Of a stretch of 64,000 bases of DNA, positions 1-13,544 are shown piece after piece (the first letter of the stretch is position 1; each line of letters starts with the position of its first letter). The notes beneath the pieces are model-generated. The model saw nothing but the letters and a program-made list of their open reading frames with translations, ran no database searches and was not told the DNA's origin. Source of the DNA: Diphasiastrum complanatum (Eukaryota; Streptophyta; Lycopodiopsida; Lycopodiales; Lycopodiaceae); the NCBI GenBank assembly GCA_029204225.1, contig CM055092.1:26580320-26644319 (forward strand). The letters run 5' to 3'. A program made the position numbers and the translations under genes.

Positions 1-66
1 AGAGATGCGAAGGCATGTTGCCCCAGTTTGGAAATAGTCCCCTATGATTTCGAAGGGTACGAAGAG
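1..66 (+). CDS. REV1: REV1 exon (partial at window edge)
   Basis: Open in frame 1 with residues ending [12 protein letters not shown], then donor gtgagt. This matches the palm/finger stretch upstream of the catalytic SCDEA motif in plant REV1. Confidence 0.88.
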
Positions 67-3000
67 GTGAGTTATGTTGAAATGTTCTATAGAGTGGAAT
101 GAGTCAACTTAGATGTCTGAACGAAAGAGTTTTACTTGTACCCTTCAGCCACGTTGTTTATAGTACCTGCCTTGATATTTCTGGTTATCAATCTCAAACA
201 CAAATCCTAAATATTGCAGGTTGCAGAAAAGTTGTATGATATTTTGCATAAGCACTGTAACCAAGTTCAGGTATGGCTTGCATTTGGTACTTCACGCAAA
301 GTTCTCTACGATTTCTTTTCACCGTTACCTTTGCACAGTACAGCTTTTGAAAATATCTTTACGCATTTGGCCTTCACTATTTTACTTGCAATTGTTTATT
401 AAATGCAGGCCCTTAGCTGTGACGAGGCTTACCTAGATGTGACGGGTCAAGGAAATCCTGAACTCATTGCAGAATCTATTAGGAGTGAGATTTTTGATGC
501 AACGAAATGTACAGCAAGTGCAGGAATTGCCACAAATGTCTTGCTTGCCCGATTGGCAACGAAGAGAGCAAAACCCAATGGACAGTATTATGTGAAAGCT
601 GACGAAGTAAATTCTGATCATCCCTTGTTTTTTCTTTATAAAAGCTAAGTTGTGTGTTAAGCCATATATATGAGACGACAGTGCTTGATTTTCTATGTTA
701 CCAAACTACAAGAAGGAGACTTTGAATTCTAAGTTTGCTTTTTCTTCTGTTGGCTTTTCCTGTAACAGTCAGGTTCTGTGAGCGTTGTTTCTTGTTTGAA
801 AGCAACTTATGCCAACACATTTTTCTTCATTACAAATGTGATATTTATTGATCATTGTTCTAGTATTTGCACTGCTAGTTCATAGGATGAGTGATCAGAA
901 AACTCCATGAAATCTCGTACACTCCAGCCTACCAGTTTCAAATTCCAGCAACATAAATCTGAATCAGGCCTAGCACATCTTTGGAAGGTTCCTTCCACTC
1001 ATAACAGAGTCCAATAATGAGTAATTACTTATAGCAGATCTACCATTCAAATACTAGATGCCAATTTCTTTAACAGATGCCTTGCAAACAAAAGGATGTT
1101 ATATTTGATATCTTTTTAAATCAGTGCCAGAGTTTTTGCAGAATTATGATAACAAAATAGCTCCATCTTATTTTCTCATTGAGAAATAAGTATCAACTTG
1201 CTGGCAGCCAGAGCCCTATTTCATGCTTCCTTTTTGTAGTTAGAGATGGCAATGATAGTTGATTAGTGCTGGTGCCCTCCTTTCTGCACAGACATGGAAT
1301 CCTTGTTGCATTTGAAGCCTGTTTCCTTTCGCAGAAAAGCAATCATCCACATTGTTGTTTAAGCTTGGGTATGGTAGTGCTCTACTTCTTGCAAAAGATC
1401 AAAGGTTTGGGGTGTGGATGAAGTTCAATCAGGGAAGATCTCTACGGATGAACCTTCATCAGGGGTAGGTACCCTTGTTCTTAGAAGTCTTTTGCAAGTC
1501 AAGATTTGGATTTAGTGTATCAGAGTTCTTCCTACACAAATAAGGTTTCGACTTGAGAATGAAGCCTGATTGGGGCTAGCACTCTATTTCTTGCAAAAAC
1601 AAGGAGTTAGTTGTTGAACTAGGAAATACCCTTTCATGAGAACTTTTCTTCCTGAAGTAACAACACTTCTCAATGGATTTATGAGTCTTTGAAAAAAAAA
1701 GGTCTTACTAAGAAACTCAAATTAGATTTTCCCAGTTGCCCTCTGCTGCGTAGGAACTCTTTATTGAGGTTCTCTCATGAAGAAGCACACAAGGGATCCA
1801 AACATAAAGATGGGTTCACATTCTCAATGTAGTTGTGCTTATAATCCATATGATCCCCCTTGAGGTATGTTCATCTTAGATCATTTAGGATACTCGGGTG
1901 CATTGCTATGTGGTTACTGTTCTACATCAGATTGCTCTTTACATTCACAGTACTCTCTCTATTGTGTTCGATTCCGATGATTTGCTTGTAACTACTTCTG
2001 CATAAGAATGATTGATTTATCATTCCAATGTTTATACTAAAGAAGCTTTGCTGTCTTAAATTCAAGGAGTGACCATTAATTTTTAGTATTGAGCTCTAAA
2101 ACTTAAGTGACATTCATGATAGTTTTTCTGGTTCACAATCTGATTGCTATGCTTTCTGGCTTTGAAAAGGTTAGAAGTTTGATGTGTTTGTCACTTAAAG
2201 GTTTAATGCATCTAGCCCGGATACAGGAAGAACAGTTTATGGCGGATCTCCCTGTTGGTGAGCTGCCGGGTGTTGGATGGGCTTTGAAAGAAAAATTGCA
2301 CAGCCGAAATTTATGTACATGTCATCAATTGCGTACCGTTTCCAAGGTTTAACATCCACTTATACTTGTTTGTTAGAATGGGTTCATCCTAAAAAGCATT
2401 TTTCCACGAAGGTGGCTTTGACACTCCTATTTCAACTTCCCAGGAGGTACTTCAGAAGGAATTTGGTCTTAAGACCGGGGATATGCTTTGGTGTTATGCT
2501 CGTGGAATTGACAACCGAAAAGTCATTCCTGCTCAGGTTTTTACAAGTATTTCTATTGATGATGTGTTTTTCTAAAAATCTCTTATGATGCTGGATGTTT
2601 ATAAAGCCTAGAAGTCAAATGCCCTAAGAAAGTTTGTGCCGTTTCTTGGTTCCAAGTTAAATAGAACTTCTATGTTCTCATCGTAGATTTGCATCCAGCC
2701 ACTTGGTTAGCGTGATTTTTTTTTGGTTTGAAGTTTCATTCAACGGTGGCATCTAGCTGGTTGAATCTGAGCAGATTTTAATAACTTGCAGGAAAGGAAA
2801 TCTATAGGAGCTGAAGTTAATTGGGGTGTTCGATTTCGCCATTACGAAGATGTAAGTGATGAAAATTTGTTGTTGTGGTTACTTTTCAAATGTGGACGCT
2901 GTGGCAAGATGAAGCTGGTAACAAGCTAGGACAAAATGGCTGCTGGATCCCATCATATCTTCAAGTTTTACCGAGTGTAATGACCGTAGCTCAAACATCT

Positions 3001-3982
3001 CTCACGTAGGAGAGGGAGAAGAATCTGATATTTTAAGTTTTGCAATTTTAACCAACACGGGGCGTTCGTCTTGAAAGAGAGCCCGGAAACCGTTGGCCTT
3101 AAGCATTTGCGATAATTTTTTTTCTCTCAGTCCATTGAATGGGTGTCAAGTCTTTATCCATAAAAATAGTAGATCCCTTCAACAACCTCTTTTACGTAGA
3201 ACCTTTTGACGAAGCAAAGCATCCTTGAAACGTAGAAACACTGTGGTGGATTGGAGCTTACCCACCCAAGCAGCAGATATGACATCCTCTTTGAGACCAA
3301 AGGTGGAATGAACAAAAGCATTTGCCTCAACCACGAGGTCCTTACCTGCAAAAGAAGCTCCCCTAACTTTGACATTGAGGGCCTTGAGATCGCTTTTTTG
3401 ATGTTCTTGAATAGATTCAGAAATAACTTGCTTAGATCCCTTGAGCATGTCGGCCCAAGAACTCTTCGATTGCTGAAATTGCTGCTCCAAGGAGTGAACC
3501 CGCACTTGAAGCTGCTTTGCCATGTCTTCTGAATTTGCATTGCCGCCTTCTTCTTCTTCCTCTTCATCTGATTCCAATTCATTCTTGAGGTAAGTAACAT
3601 CAACCTCAAGAATGTCAACTTTGCCCTGGAGGGCCACAACCGTATTCTCCAGAGTGGAGATTTGGAATGCTTGTTGCTTGATTAACGCAAGCAAGGATAC
3701 ATTGGTCTCTTGAAGAGACTCAATAAAGCGAGGGAAACTAGACGAAAAATCAGCTGAAAGAGGCGGAGACAAAGAGGATGAAGATCTTGAAGGGGTGAAA
3801 GAGGGAGAGGAGGAAAAAAGAGTAGAGGGGTAGTGGCAGTAGGAGAGGAGGTAGAGGTTGCGGGAGTGGAGGGTAGGGGCGAGGGAGAGGAATATGTATG
3901 AGGGGAAGCAGGAGAGGGAGGGGGTCTAGTCAAGGTAAAGGGATTTGAGGCCGTAGTAGGGATGGCTGAGAAAACAAAGGGG

Positions 3983-4037
<55 letters not shown>

Positions 4038-7000
4038 AGAAGAAGAAGAAGAAGAAGAAGCTTTATTAACGTCTTTTCCATGCCAAAAGGCGTATAAGAC
4101 GAACGAGTACATCAGATAAAGTGGAACCAAGATGGAGCAATGCCGTCAAACAACATAACTAAAAACCAAACTAACTAAGAAGAGGATAATATCCAGGATT
4201 ATATGGCACAAAGACCATATACAGATTCAACTGGCATCTCTTCAGTGCTCTAACTCTCTCACTAACTCTGAACAATCTCGGATATCTCATTAATAGCAAC
4301 AGGAAGCGAATGATACCATCCCTGTAGATCAATCTCTTTCCATTCGTTAGAGCCTCCTGTTTTGCTTTTTTCCGTTCTTGAACCTGAATGAACGTAAGGT
4401 CTTCATCCAGGTATATCGTGGTGCCCCGCAGTGTAGATCTCTTCCCTAACACTTCATGACGACCAATTGTAGATGAAAAACGTATGACAAGAGTACCTGG
4501 ACCTTTCTTAGGCCGCCATGCAATATCCATATCTTTGTGGTGGTGTTGAAGACTCTCTTCAAGAAACTTTTTAGCTTCACCAACAACATCATGGGAGTTC
4601 GTAATACCTCTGACTCGGACATTGAGAGCCTTTCGCTCTCGCAAACAGCTCTCGGTGAATGTAGCTGAGATAAATGATGGTGGAGGTGGTAGAACAACAC
4701 TATTAGGACCTTTAAGCACATCTGCCCAGGAACGGACAATAGTATGATGCTGTTCCACTTGACTTTCAAGCTGTTGGGCATCAAGGTGCCGCTGAAGTCT
4801 CGATGCTGATCTCGATAGTAGTATCATGTCATCCACATATAGTAAAATAGGGATAATAATATCCGCTAAAGGACAACCATCTCCACCCTCTTCTCTAATA
4901 ATTCGCTCAAGATTGTCAATGTATAGAGCAAAGAGAGTAGGGGACAAAGGACATCCCTGCTTTACTCCCACTGTACTATGAATATAAGAGGACCATCCAT
5001 CACCATCCCTGAAGCGAGCCAAAACTCTCTCATACAATGTGATGATAGCATCAATGATCTCCTGAGAAAAGCCGTGATGCCAGGCGCTGGAGTAAAAGGT
5101 GTCTTGGAACAGAATGAAGAATTACAAGACCTAGCTATGGAGTATCTTAACTCAGATGCTAGATCAACTATGAAAGCTTGAGAAAACTTGGCTATGGAAA
5201 TATCACACACAAGGAGAATTGCATGAGCATCTCACAAACTCAAAAGTCTCAAGAAGAAATGAATTGCTAGTGAGAGAGAGGAGGGCGTGGGTCCTCCAAA
5301 TCCCTTGTGAGGCAAGCACCTCCTTTACATGCATGGAAAGTCTAGGTGTCAACCATGGGAGTGAGCTACTTGGCCAAGTGGGCCACTTGCACTAATTTAC
5401 ATAACTTAACAAAAGGGGGGGTCATGCATTTAATTAAAACATGCCCCATGAGTTATGTACAACTTAACTAATGCTTAGCCAAAAGGGGTAAAATAGGCAT
5501 TACTCTTCAACACCCCCCCTTAGTGGCAATTTTATTCAAACTGACACCCAACAAAGTTCTGAACTTTTCAAACTTATCTTTACTAAGTGGTTTAGTAAAA
5601 ATATCAGCTGTCTGGTCGTTGGTGTCGCAATAAACTAGCTCGATCTCCCCACTGTGCACTTTCTCTCGTATAAAATGCTGGTCCACCTCTATATGTTTTG
5701 TCCGTGCATGATAGACTGGATTCCTTGCAAGCTGAATGCAGCTTTGGTTATCACAATGTAACAATGTAGGTCTTACTTGAGCAATCTGCATGTCCTCAAG
5801 TAGACGGCGTAACCAAATGGCTTCACAGGCGGACCTCGTAGTCGCCCTGTACTCAGCTTCGGTAGACGATAGAGCAATAGTAGGCTGCTTCTTACTGCAC
5901 CACGATACAGCCCCTGAACCTAGGCTGAAGCAATAGCCTGTCGTCGATCTCCGATCGTCTCTATCACCTGCCCAATTAGAATCTGAATAGCCTTCCAGCT
6001 GAAGGTTCCCGTCATCCGTGTATCCAATCCCATAAGTCACTGTCCCTCTCACATATCGTAGGATCCGCTTGGCTGCCTTCCAATGTGCTTCGGTAGGCTT
6101 ACACATGTATTGACTTGCGATTCCAACCGCATAAGCAATATCTGGCCTGGTGGTAGTAAGGTAAATCAGGCTGCCCACTAACTGACGATAGAGCATCTCA
6201 TTTGCAAATGCTGGACCATCATCTTTTGATGGCTTGTTGCTTGCATCCATGGGTGTGCTGATTGGTTTGCTTTCTTGCATGTTAAACTTCTTCAATAATT
6301 TCTGTGCATACTTTGCCTGTGAGATAAAAAGACAACGCTTTCCTTTCCAAACTTCAACTCCTAGGCAATAGTGTAGCAAACCCAAATCTTTCATTTCAAA
6401 CTCATTAGAAAGATTCTTCTTAACACAAGCAATAAGCTTCTTATTGCTTCCCGTGATGAGTAGATCGTCCACATAGAGCACAACAACCACAAAGTCTTCT
6501 CCTTCCCTGAAGACATAAAGATTGCAATCAGACTTACGCTTCTCAAATCCTTGCCTTGCAAAGTACTCATCAATTCGGCTATACCAAGCCCTTGGCGCCT
6601 GTTTGAGCCCATACAAGGCTTTCCTAAGCCTGCAAACCAGATTCTCCTTGCCTGTTATTTCAAATCCCTGCGGTTGTTCCATGTAAACCTCCTCCTGTAG
6701 GTGCCCATTAAGAAAGGCACCCTTGACATCCATTTGATGGACATCCCAATCAAAATATGAGGCTATAGCCAAAACGGTCCTGATAGATGTCATTTTAGCA
6801 ACAGGTGCGAATGTCTCATCATAGTCTAGCCCCTCTTGCTGAGCATAGCCTTTCGCCACCAACCTTGCCTTGTACTTGTCCACTGTTCCATTGGCATGAA
6901 ACTTGGTCTTATAGACCCATTTGCAACCTATTGGTTGCTTCCCTTCTGGCAATGTAGTGAGCTCCCATGTGTCATTCTTGACAATGGAGTCGTACTCCTC

Positions 7001-10000
7001 CTGCATGGCATGTTGCCATACCTTTTCTCTCACGGCTTCGTGAAAGAATTGTGGCTCATCTGCATTCAGAATAGTGGACATAAGAGCAAAGTTAGTCTCT
7101 TGTCTCTCATGAGACCTAAGAGATCTTCTGACACCCTGTTCACTGCTCTCTCCTTCTTCAATCATTTGACCTTCTTTGATTGTTTCCCAATACCACCTAG
7201 GTAGCTTCTTCCTAGCAGTAGGTGATGTGGATGGTGACCACGTATCCCATGGTACTGTTTTAGTCTTCCGTGTGTCCCCAACTTCTGCTTCTGGTACTTG
7301 GCCAAAAAGAGGTCTCGAACTAGTAGGTTCGATTTCCTGTTGTTGCTCCTGCACTTGAGGCTTACAGGACTCTTGACTAGGATCCTCATCCGTGGAATCA
7401 ATCAAGGGTATGAACTCAGTAATTCCTTCCTTCTCCTGCTCCTGTATCTTGGGTGCATGCTCTTCATCAAAGATGACATCTCGACTTAGGATCTTCCTCC
7501 TGTTTTCGAGATCATATAGCACATAAGCTTTCTCACCTTCACTATACCCAAGAAAGACACACTTTACGGATTTTGCATCAAGTTTCTTCCGCAAGTCCTT
7601 TGGTATATGTGCATATGCTGTACACCCAAATACTCGAAGGCTGCCCACTTTGGGCTTCTTGCCACTATATGCCTCTTCTGGCGTGATTCCTTCAACTGCT
7701 TTGGTTGGACTTCTATTCAATAGAAAAACAGCAGTTGCTACCGCTTTTGCCCAAAAGGAATTTGGCAACCCCTTTGCCTTGAGCATGCTCCTCGCACACT
7801 CAACTATAGACCTGTTTTTCCGCTCAGCCACGCCGTTTTGCTGCGGTGTATGTGGAGCAGTAAACTGTCTCTTTATCCCACATGCTTTGCAAAGATCTTT
7901 GAACTCATCAGAAATATACTCACCACCCTTATCTGACCTGAGAGTCTTTAACCTCTTTCCTGTGTGGTTTTCCACCATAGCTTTCCACTGTTTGAAGTAT
8001 TTGAACGCTTCAGATTTCAGTTTCAGAAAATAGACCCATACCTTCCGAGAGAAATCATCTACGAAGGTCATGAGATAGTATGCCCCCCCTGCTGATTTGA
8101 CCTGCATGGGACCACATAAATCTGAATGCACAAGTTCAAGAATGCCCTTGGCCCTGGTAGCTTTCTCCTTTGGAAACTTTTTCCTCTGATGCTTCCCTAA
8201 TGCACAAGCCTCACATGTATCTGAAGAAGACTTAACGCTAGGAAGATCTACTACCATTTTGTGCCTGTTCAAAACTTGTAAACTTTTGTAACTCAAATGA
8301 CCATATCTCTCATGCCAAAGCTTGTCCCGATTAGTATCTCTTGCAGACAAGGCCTCTTGGCTAGGAATGGTTGTGAAAAGCTTGTAAAGACCTCCTTCTT
8401 GCATTCCCTTGGCTACCACTTTGAAGTTCTTCTCTTTGTCTTTTACCAAACATTTAGAATCATTAAACTCTACCACCATGTTCTGTTTGGTAATGGCACC
8501 AACAGATAACAAGTTCTTAGCCAACCCTGGTACATGCAACACACTTTTAATTTCCTTCACCTCACCTGATGATAGCTGTATTGCAACTGTACCTTTGCCC
8601 CTCACCATACGTGTAGAATTATCTCCAAGGCAAACATGCTGGCTATCTTCTGTCTCCTCATAGGTGCTGAACCAATCTTTATGAGGTGTCATGTGCTTTG
8701 AGGCTCCAGAATCAATGTACCATCCACCAAATGTGGATTCAGATGATAGGGCTGCGGTGAATAGCTCAAGCACACCAGATTGCTCCTCCTCTGCAACTTT
8801 GTCAACAAAGTGACTCTGCTGGTTCTTTCCCTTCTTCTGATCACTTTGCTTCTTCCTGCATTCAAAAGCAAAATGCCCATACTTACCACAATAGTTGCAG
8901 TTGCCCTTCCTCTTGGGTGTAGATGAGGAATTGGTGCTTGACTCCTCTCCAACCTGTAACTTGGACACCTGCTGCTCCAAGCTTTGCTTTGAGTTCTTCT
9001 TTTTGCCTTTGCCTTTCTTCTGAAAGTTTTGCTTCTTCTTAGAAGCAAATGCAAGCTCTGGATTATCTTCCCTTTCAGAAAGATTCTTCCTTCTCATCTC
9101 CTCCTGTAAAAGAAGACCACATAACTCCCCAAAGGTTGGGAGTTTCTCCCTAGCAGAAAGGGACATCACATAGTCTTGATAGTTGAATGACAAGCTGTTC
9201 AAGACTATGGGAACAATACTCCTGTCACTTACTTTCTCTCCAACTGAAGCAAGCTGATCCAATAGGTCCTTGACCTTTGTAATATGATCACCAATTGTTG
9301 CACCTGCTTCCATCTTGAGAGTATGTAACCTGTTTTGCAAATACACCAGCTTGGCTGAATCCACTGTTTCAAACATAGACTTCAGAATTGTCCAAGCATC
9401 AGCTGCATCCCTTGCATTGCAAATGTGAGGAATAATATTGTCCTTGACAGAAAGATTGATTATCCTATGAGCTTTATGTCTCCTGTTCATGTAGTCCTTC
9501 AATTCAGGATCAGATGTTGGTACAGGTTCTGTACCTGTCATGACCTCCCAACAATTCTTATCCATCAAGATATTAGCTATCTTGAACTTCCACACTCTGT
9601 AGTTTGTGCCATCTAGTTTGCTAGATTCACCCAGCAAACTCTCCCCAAGACTTGCCATGCTAAAATCTGTGCTTAAAACAGAAGCTCAACTTGAAAGAGA
9701 TCAGAAAAGAACAGCTTCCAGCAACAAGGGTTTAACCCCAAACTAGGGTATGTAGCCACTTCAAGGCAACCCTTCAGCTCCTGCTTTTGTCTTTGCCACT
9801 TGGTGTGGCCTCACTAGCACAAGCACTAGGCTCCACTGGAACATAAACCAGAAGCCCCTACAGAAAGTGCGCCCTACTTTTGTGTAAGCTCCTCTAGAAA
9901 AACTCTCCAAAACTTAGCCAGATTTAGAAAGTTTTTGGATCATCCCACTCCCCTTGCCAATAGCTCACCAACAGTGCAAGACTCCACCTGATCTGACACC

Positions 10001-13000
10001 TGTAGATCAAATGCTCCCTCTTTCAAGATTGAGGTGCTTGTAGAAGATAAGAATCTTCTCAAGAATCTAAGCACTGAAGTTTCTCTCACTCTCAGACTCA
10101 CAGGCTAGACAACCTGCTCTGATACCATGAAGAATTACAAGACCTAGCTATGGAGTATCTTAACTCAGATGCTAGATCAACTATGAAAGCTTGAGAAAAC
10201 TTGGCTATGGAAATATCACACACAAGGAGAATTGCATGAGCATCTCACAAACTCAAAAGTCTCAAGAAGAAATGAATTGCTAGTGAGAGAGAGGAGGGCG
10301 TGGGTCCTCCAAATCCCTTGTGAGGCAAGCACCTCCTTTACATGCATGGAAAGTCTAGGTGTCAACCATGGGAGTGAGCTACTTGGCCAAGTGGGCCACT
10401 TGCACTAATTTACATAACTTAACAAAAGGGGGGGTCATGCATTTAATTAAAACATGCCCCATGAGTTATGTACAACTTAACTAATGCTTAGCCAAAAGGG
10501 GTAAAATAGGCATTACTCTTCAACACAGAATCAAAGGCTTTGCGGAAGTCCACAAAGCAACAATAAACCCTCTCCTTCCTGAACTTAGCCTCCTCCATAA
10601 TACATCTCAGGATGAATATCTGGTCAGCTGTGGAGTAGCCAGCGCGAAAACCTGCCTATCCAAAGGTTTCTCTCTCTTCTTATCTCAATCTCTTTTACAA
10701 TCTGCCAATATTGTATATCCTTCGAAAATTTTCTCATCTCATAAACGCACCCACAACAGATGGTATGACAAAGTGTTTCTCATTGCATAAACAAGTTGTT
10801 TATGCTAGATACCACTCTCCTCACACCTTAGCCTTGAAACAAAAGGAGTATCACAAAGTGACCCTGAAAAAAAAGACAGCTTATCTACAGTCCTTGGGAC
10901 AAAAACTTATTGATGCTCTGGCCTCCCCATCCTCCACCTCCTTTTGGCGGATGTTCTCTAAAAACCCATGTCCTATTGCTATAGAGTCATGGATAAATTA
11001 TGCTAGCAAACTATATACAGTAGACTCTCTTTCCATTTCTCTTTCCCCACGCTCATCAAAATTCACCCTCTTCACTCCGTCCATGGTTGAAAACGCCATT
11101 AAAAATGGTCAAACTCGTAAGGCCACTGATTGTGACTTCTTAAGCATGGACTTCCTAAAACCAGTCGCTCACATTATCGCCCCTTACATTACCCATATCT
11201 TTAACCAATCTGTCATTTTTGGTCTTCCCACTTCTTGGTGCACCAACCTTTTACACACTATACTCAAAGCCGGGGATCTTTGAATGTAGACAACTACCGC
11301 ACTATTATGATCAGTACACTATGGCCAAGCTATATGGATCAGTTTTGCAGTCTATCATAAGCTCTAAGGCAGAGACAGAGGGTTATAAGATCAGATGAGT
11401 ACATTTCAAGTGTGATAGATACTGGAATGAGCATGTGAATATCTCCAAAAACAAATGACAAACGACAAACTATCAGCTAAAATAATTGGTCTAGCAAGAC
11501 CGGACAAAATGTCTGAAATGTCTAAGTGTCTAAACTGCTCTCAGACCTAAAAGTCTGAAATATAGTACAAAGGGGTGTCATATAACTATACAATATCTAT
11601 CCAAACTATATGGTAGATCATGCCGCCACAGGACTGAAGAAAGCAAGGATAGAAGAAGAAGCTGGTGCTGAAGTAGTAGGCCTGCGCACATGAACTCTAG
11701 ATCTATGAGGTCTCCTGGTAGCTCTGACATGTGGTCTGCAGGCAACCCGCTGTCGCCGATCACGATGAGAATCTTGAGGTAAAATACTGACTCGTCCTCA
11801 GACAATATATCGACATCAATGTCTGCTTTGGATCGTCTCCTAGAGAAAAGGGACGTAATCTGGGTCTGCTGGGAGTCATGGTATTCAAACTGATCTCTCT
11901 GACAAATATCTCGACCGGGGCTAATGTCGAAGAGTTTCGAGCGAAGTGTTTTCAGAAAAAGGAGGAAGGGGAATCTAAAGAGTCGATCGATCTTTTCTTC
12001 TTTGTTCTGGTGGTTCTATGGTATTCTTTCTGGCGTTGTTTGAGTATTGCAGGGGAGTGTAACCTGACATATGCCACATGCTTGTGAAGAGAGCGGCATT
12101 CTGCATCATACCATCAAAGAATAGCTTTATTAACATCTTTTCCATGCGGAAAGGCGTATAAGACAAACAAGTACATCAGATAAGATGGAAACAAGACGGA
12201 TCAGTGCTGTCAAAACAATATAACTAAAACCAAACTAACTAAGGAGAGAGTGATATAGCCAGGATTATATGGTACGTGTACCACTTACATGCTCAACTGG
12301 ACATCTCTTCATTTATGTAGCTCAGACTCTATCTCAGAAACAAGACTCTCATTAACTACAGGCTTACGATCCACAAATTTGATAATGCCATCACGATAGA
12401 TAAGCCGTTTGCTAGTTGATAGAGCTTCTTGTCTTGCCTTCTTACGTTCTTGGACTTGGATGAAAGTAAGATTTTTGTCCAAATAGATTTTTGTATCACG
12501 CAATTTAGATCGTTTTCCTAAAACTTTACGCCGGTGAGACATTGACGTGAAGCGGATGACAAGAGTATCTGGGTCCTTAGGTCGCCAGGCAATTTCCATA
12601 CCTTTGCTATGGTGCTGAAGATTTTCTTCCAAAAACTTTTCAGCTTCTTCAACAACATTTTGGGAGTTCAGAATACTTTTAACACGAACATTGAGAGCTT
12701 TGTGTTCTCGTAGACGGCCCTCGGTGAATGCGGCTGAGATAGATGAAGGTGAGGGTGAAGGTGGAGAGATAATTGTAGACGAATCTTTAAGTACATCTAC
12801 CCATGATTGGATAGCCGTATGGTGCTGTTCCACCCGACTTTCGAGCTGCTGAATTTTAGCTGAAGTAGCGATTTGGGAAGAAGTTTCACTTTTGATAATT
12901 GCAACTTCGTTCTCGAGTGCTTCAATGGAAGTGTCTAGCTTTTGAAGGTGCGATTGCACAGCGAGAAGCAGAGAATTATGGGAAGCAAGTTTCTATCTGT

Positions 13001-13484
13001 GATTGTGAAGGTATTTAAATAGGAGGAGTTGATCCTCACGAAGAAGACTGACTAAGGTATATGTGGAGAGAGAAGCAGGTGCTTCTGGAGTGTCTGGAGT
13101 CAAGGGAATAGCTATAGTAGTGTCATGGTTGGGAATAGGATTTGATGGAGAGATAGGAACTGCAACGGGCATAGAAGTAGAAGAAGAAGTTGGACCTGGC
13201 TGTGAGGCTGACGCAATGCTGGAAACAGAAGATGGATCAGGAGTACGGAGAACACCTTTGCGACAAGGCATTTTGCAGATCTGAGGGATAGGCAAGCAAG
13301 AATCAGCTAGGCACAATCAGCGATGGACAGGTGAGACAGCGCAACAGGTTTCATCAAGTGTGATGGAGGCACGCTCAAGGCAGAGCGATGGAGAAGGCCA
13401 GTAGCGCGATGGAGGGTGCCAACATCCACGATGGAGTAGGCGCCAACAGCGCGATGGAGGGCGCCAACAGCTACGATGGAGCAG

Positions 13485-13544
<60 letters not shown>

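Larger units (their letters stand above)
5115..10525 (-). mobile_element. Complete Ty1-copia retrotransposon (copia-1)
   Basis: 5.4-kb element on the minus strand. It has two 398-bp LTRs (TG...CA) that I read as identical, a CAGAA target duplication, an initiator-Met PBS next to the 5' LTR, a purine tract next to the 3' LTR and one uninterrupted gag-pol ORF. The domain order protease-integrase-RT-RNaseH defines Ty1-copia. Identical LTRs and an intact ORF indicate a very recent insertion, possibly still active. It splits LINE copy B. Confidence 0.96.
12119..13490 (-). mobile_element. LINE copy C: ORF1-only (HAL1-like) element
   Basis: The 5' end touches the (GA)n tract at 13491. Order on the minus strand: 5' UTR with short tandem repeats, ORF1 (13272 down to 12309), then directly the family 3' UTR ending GAAAAGATGTTAATAAAGC. 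There is no ORF2 between ORF1 and 3' UTR. The 3' UTR is alignable with that of copy B (shared CATATAATCCTGG, TTAGTTAGTTTGG and ATCTGATGTAC). This is a non-autonomous layout like mammalian HAL1. Confidence 0.8.

Noticed and set aside
3154-3639. 161-codon minus-strand ORF overlapping LINE-A ORF1
   Set aside because: Out-of-frame shadow; the 3179-3772 frame has the ORF1p blocks.
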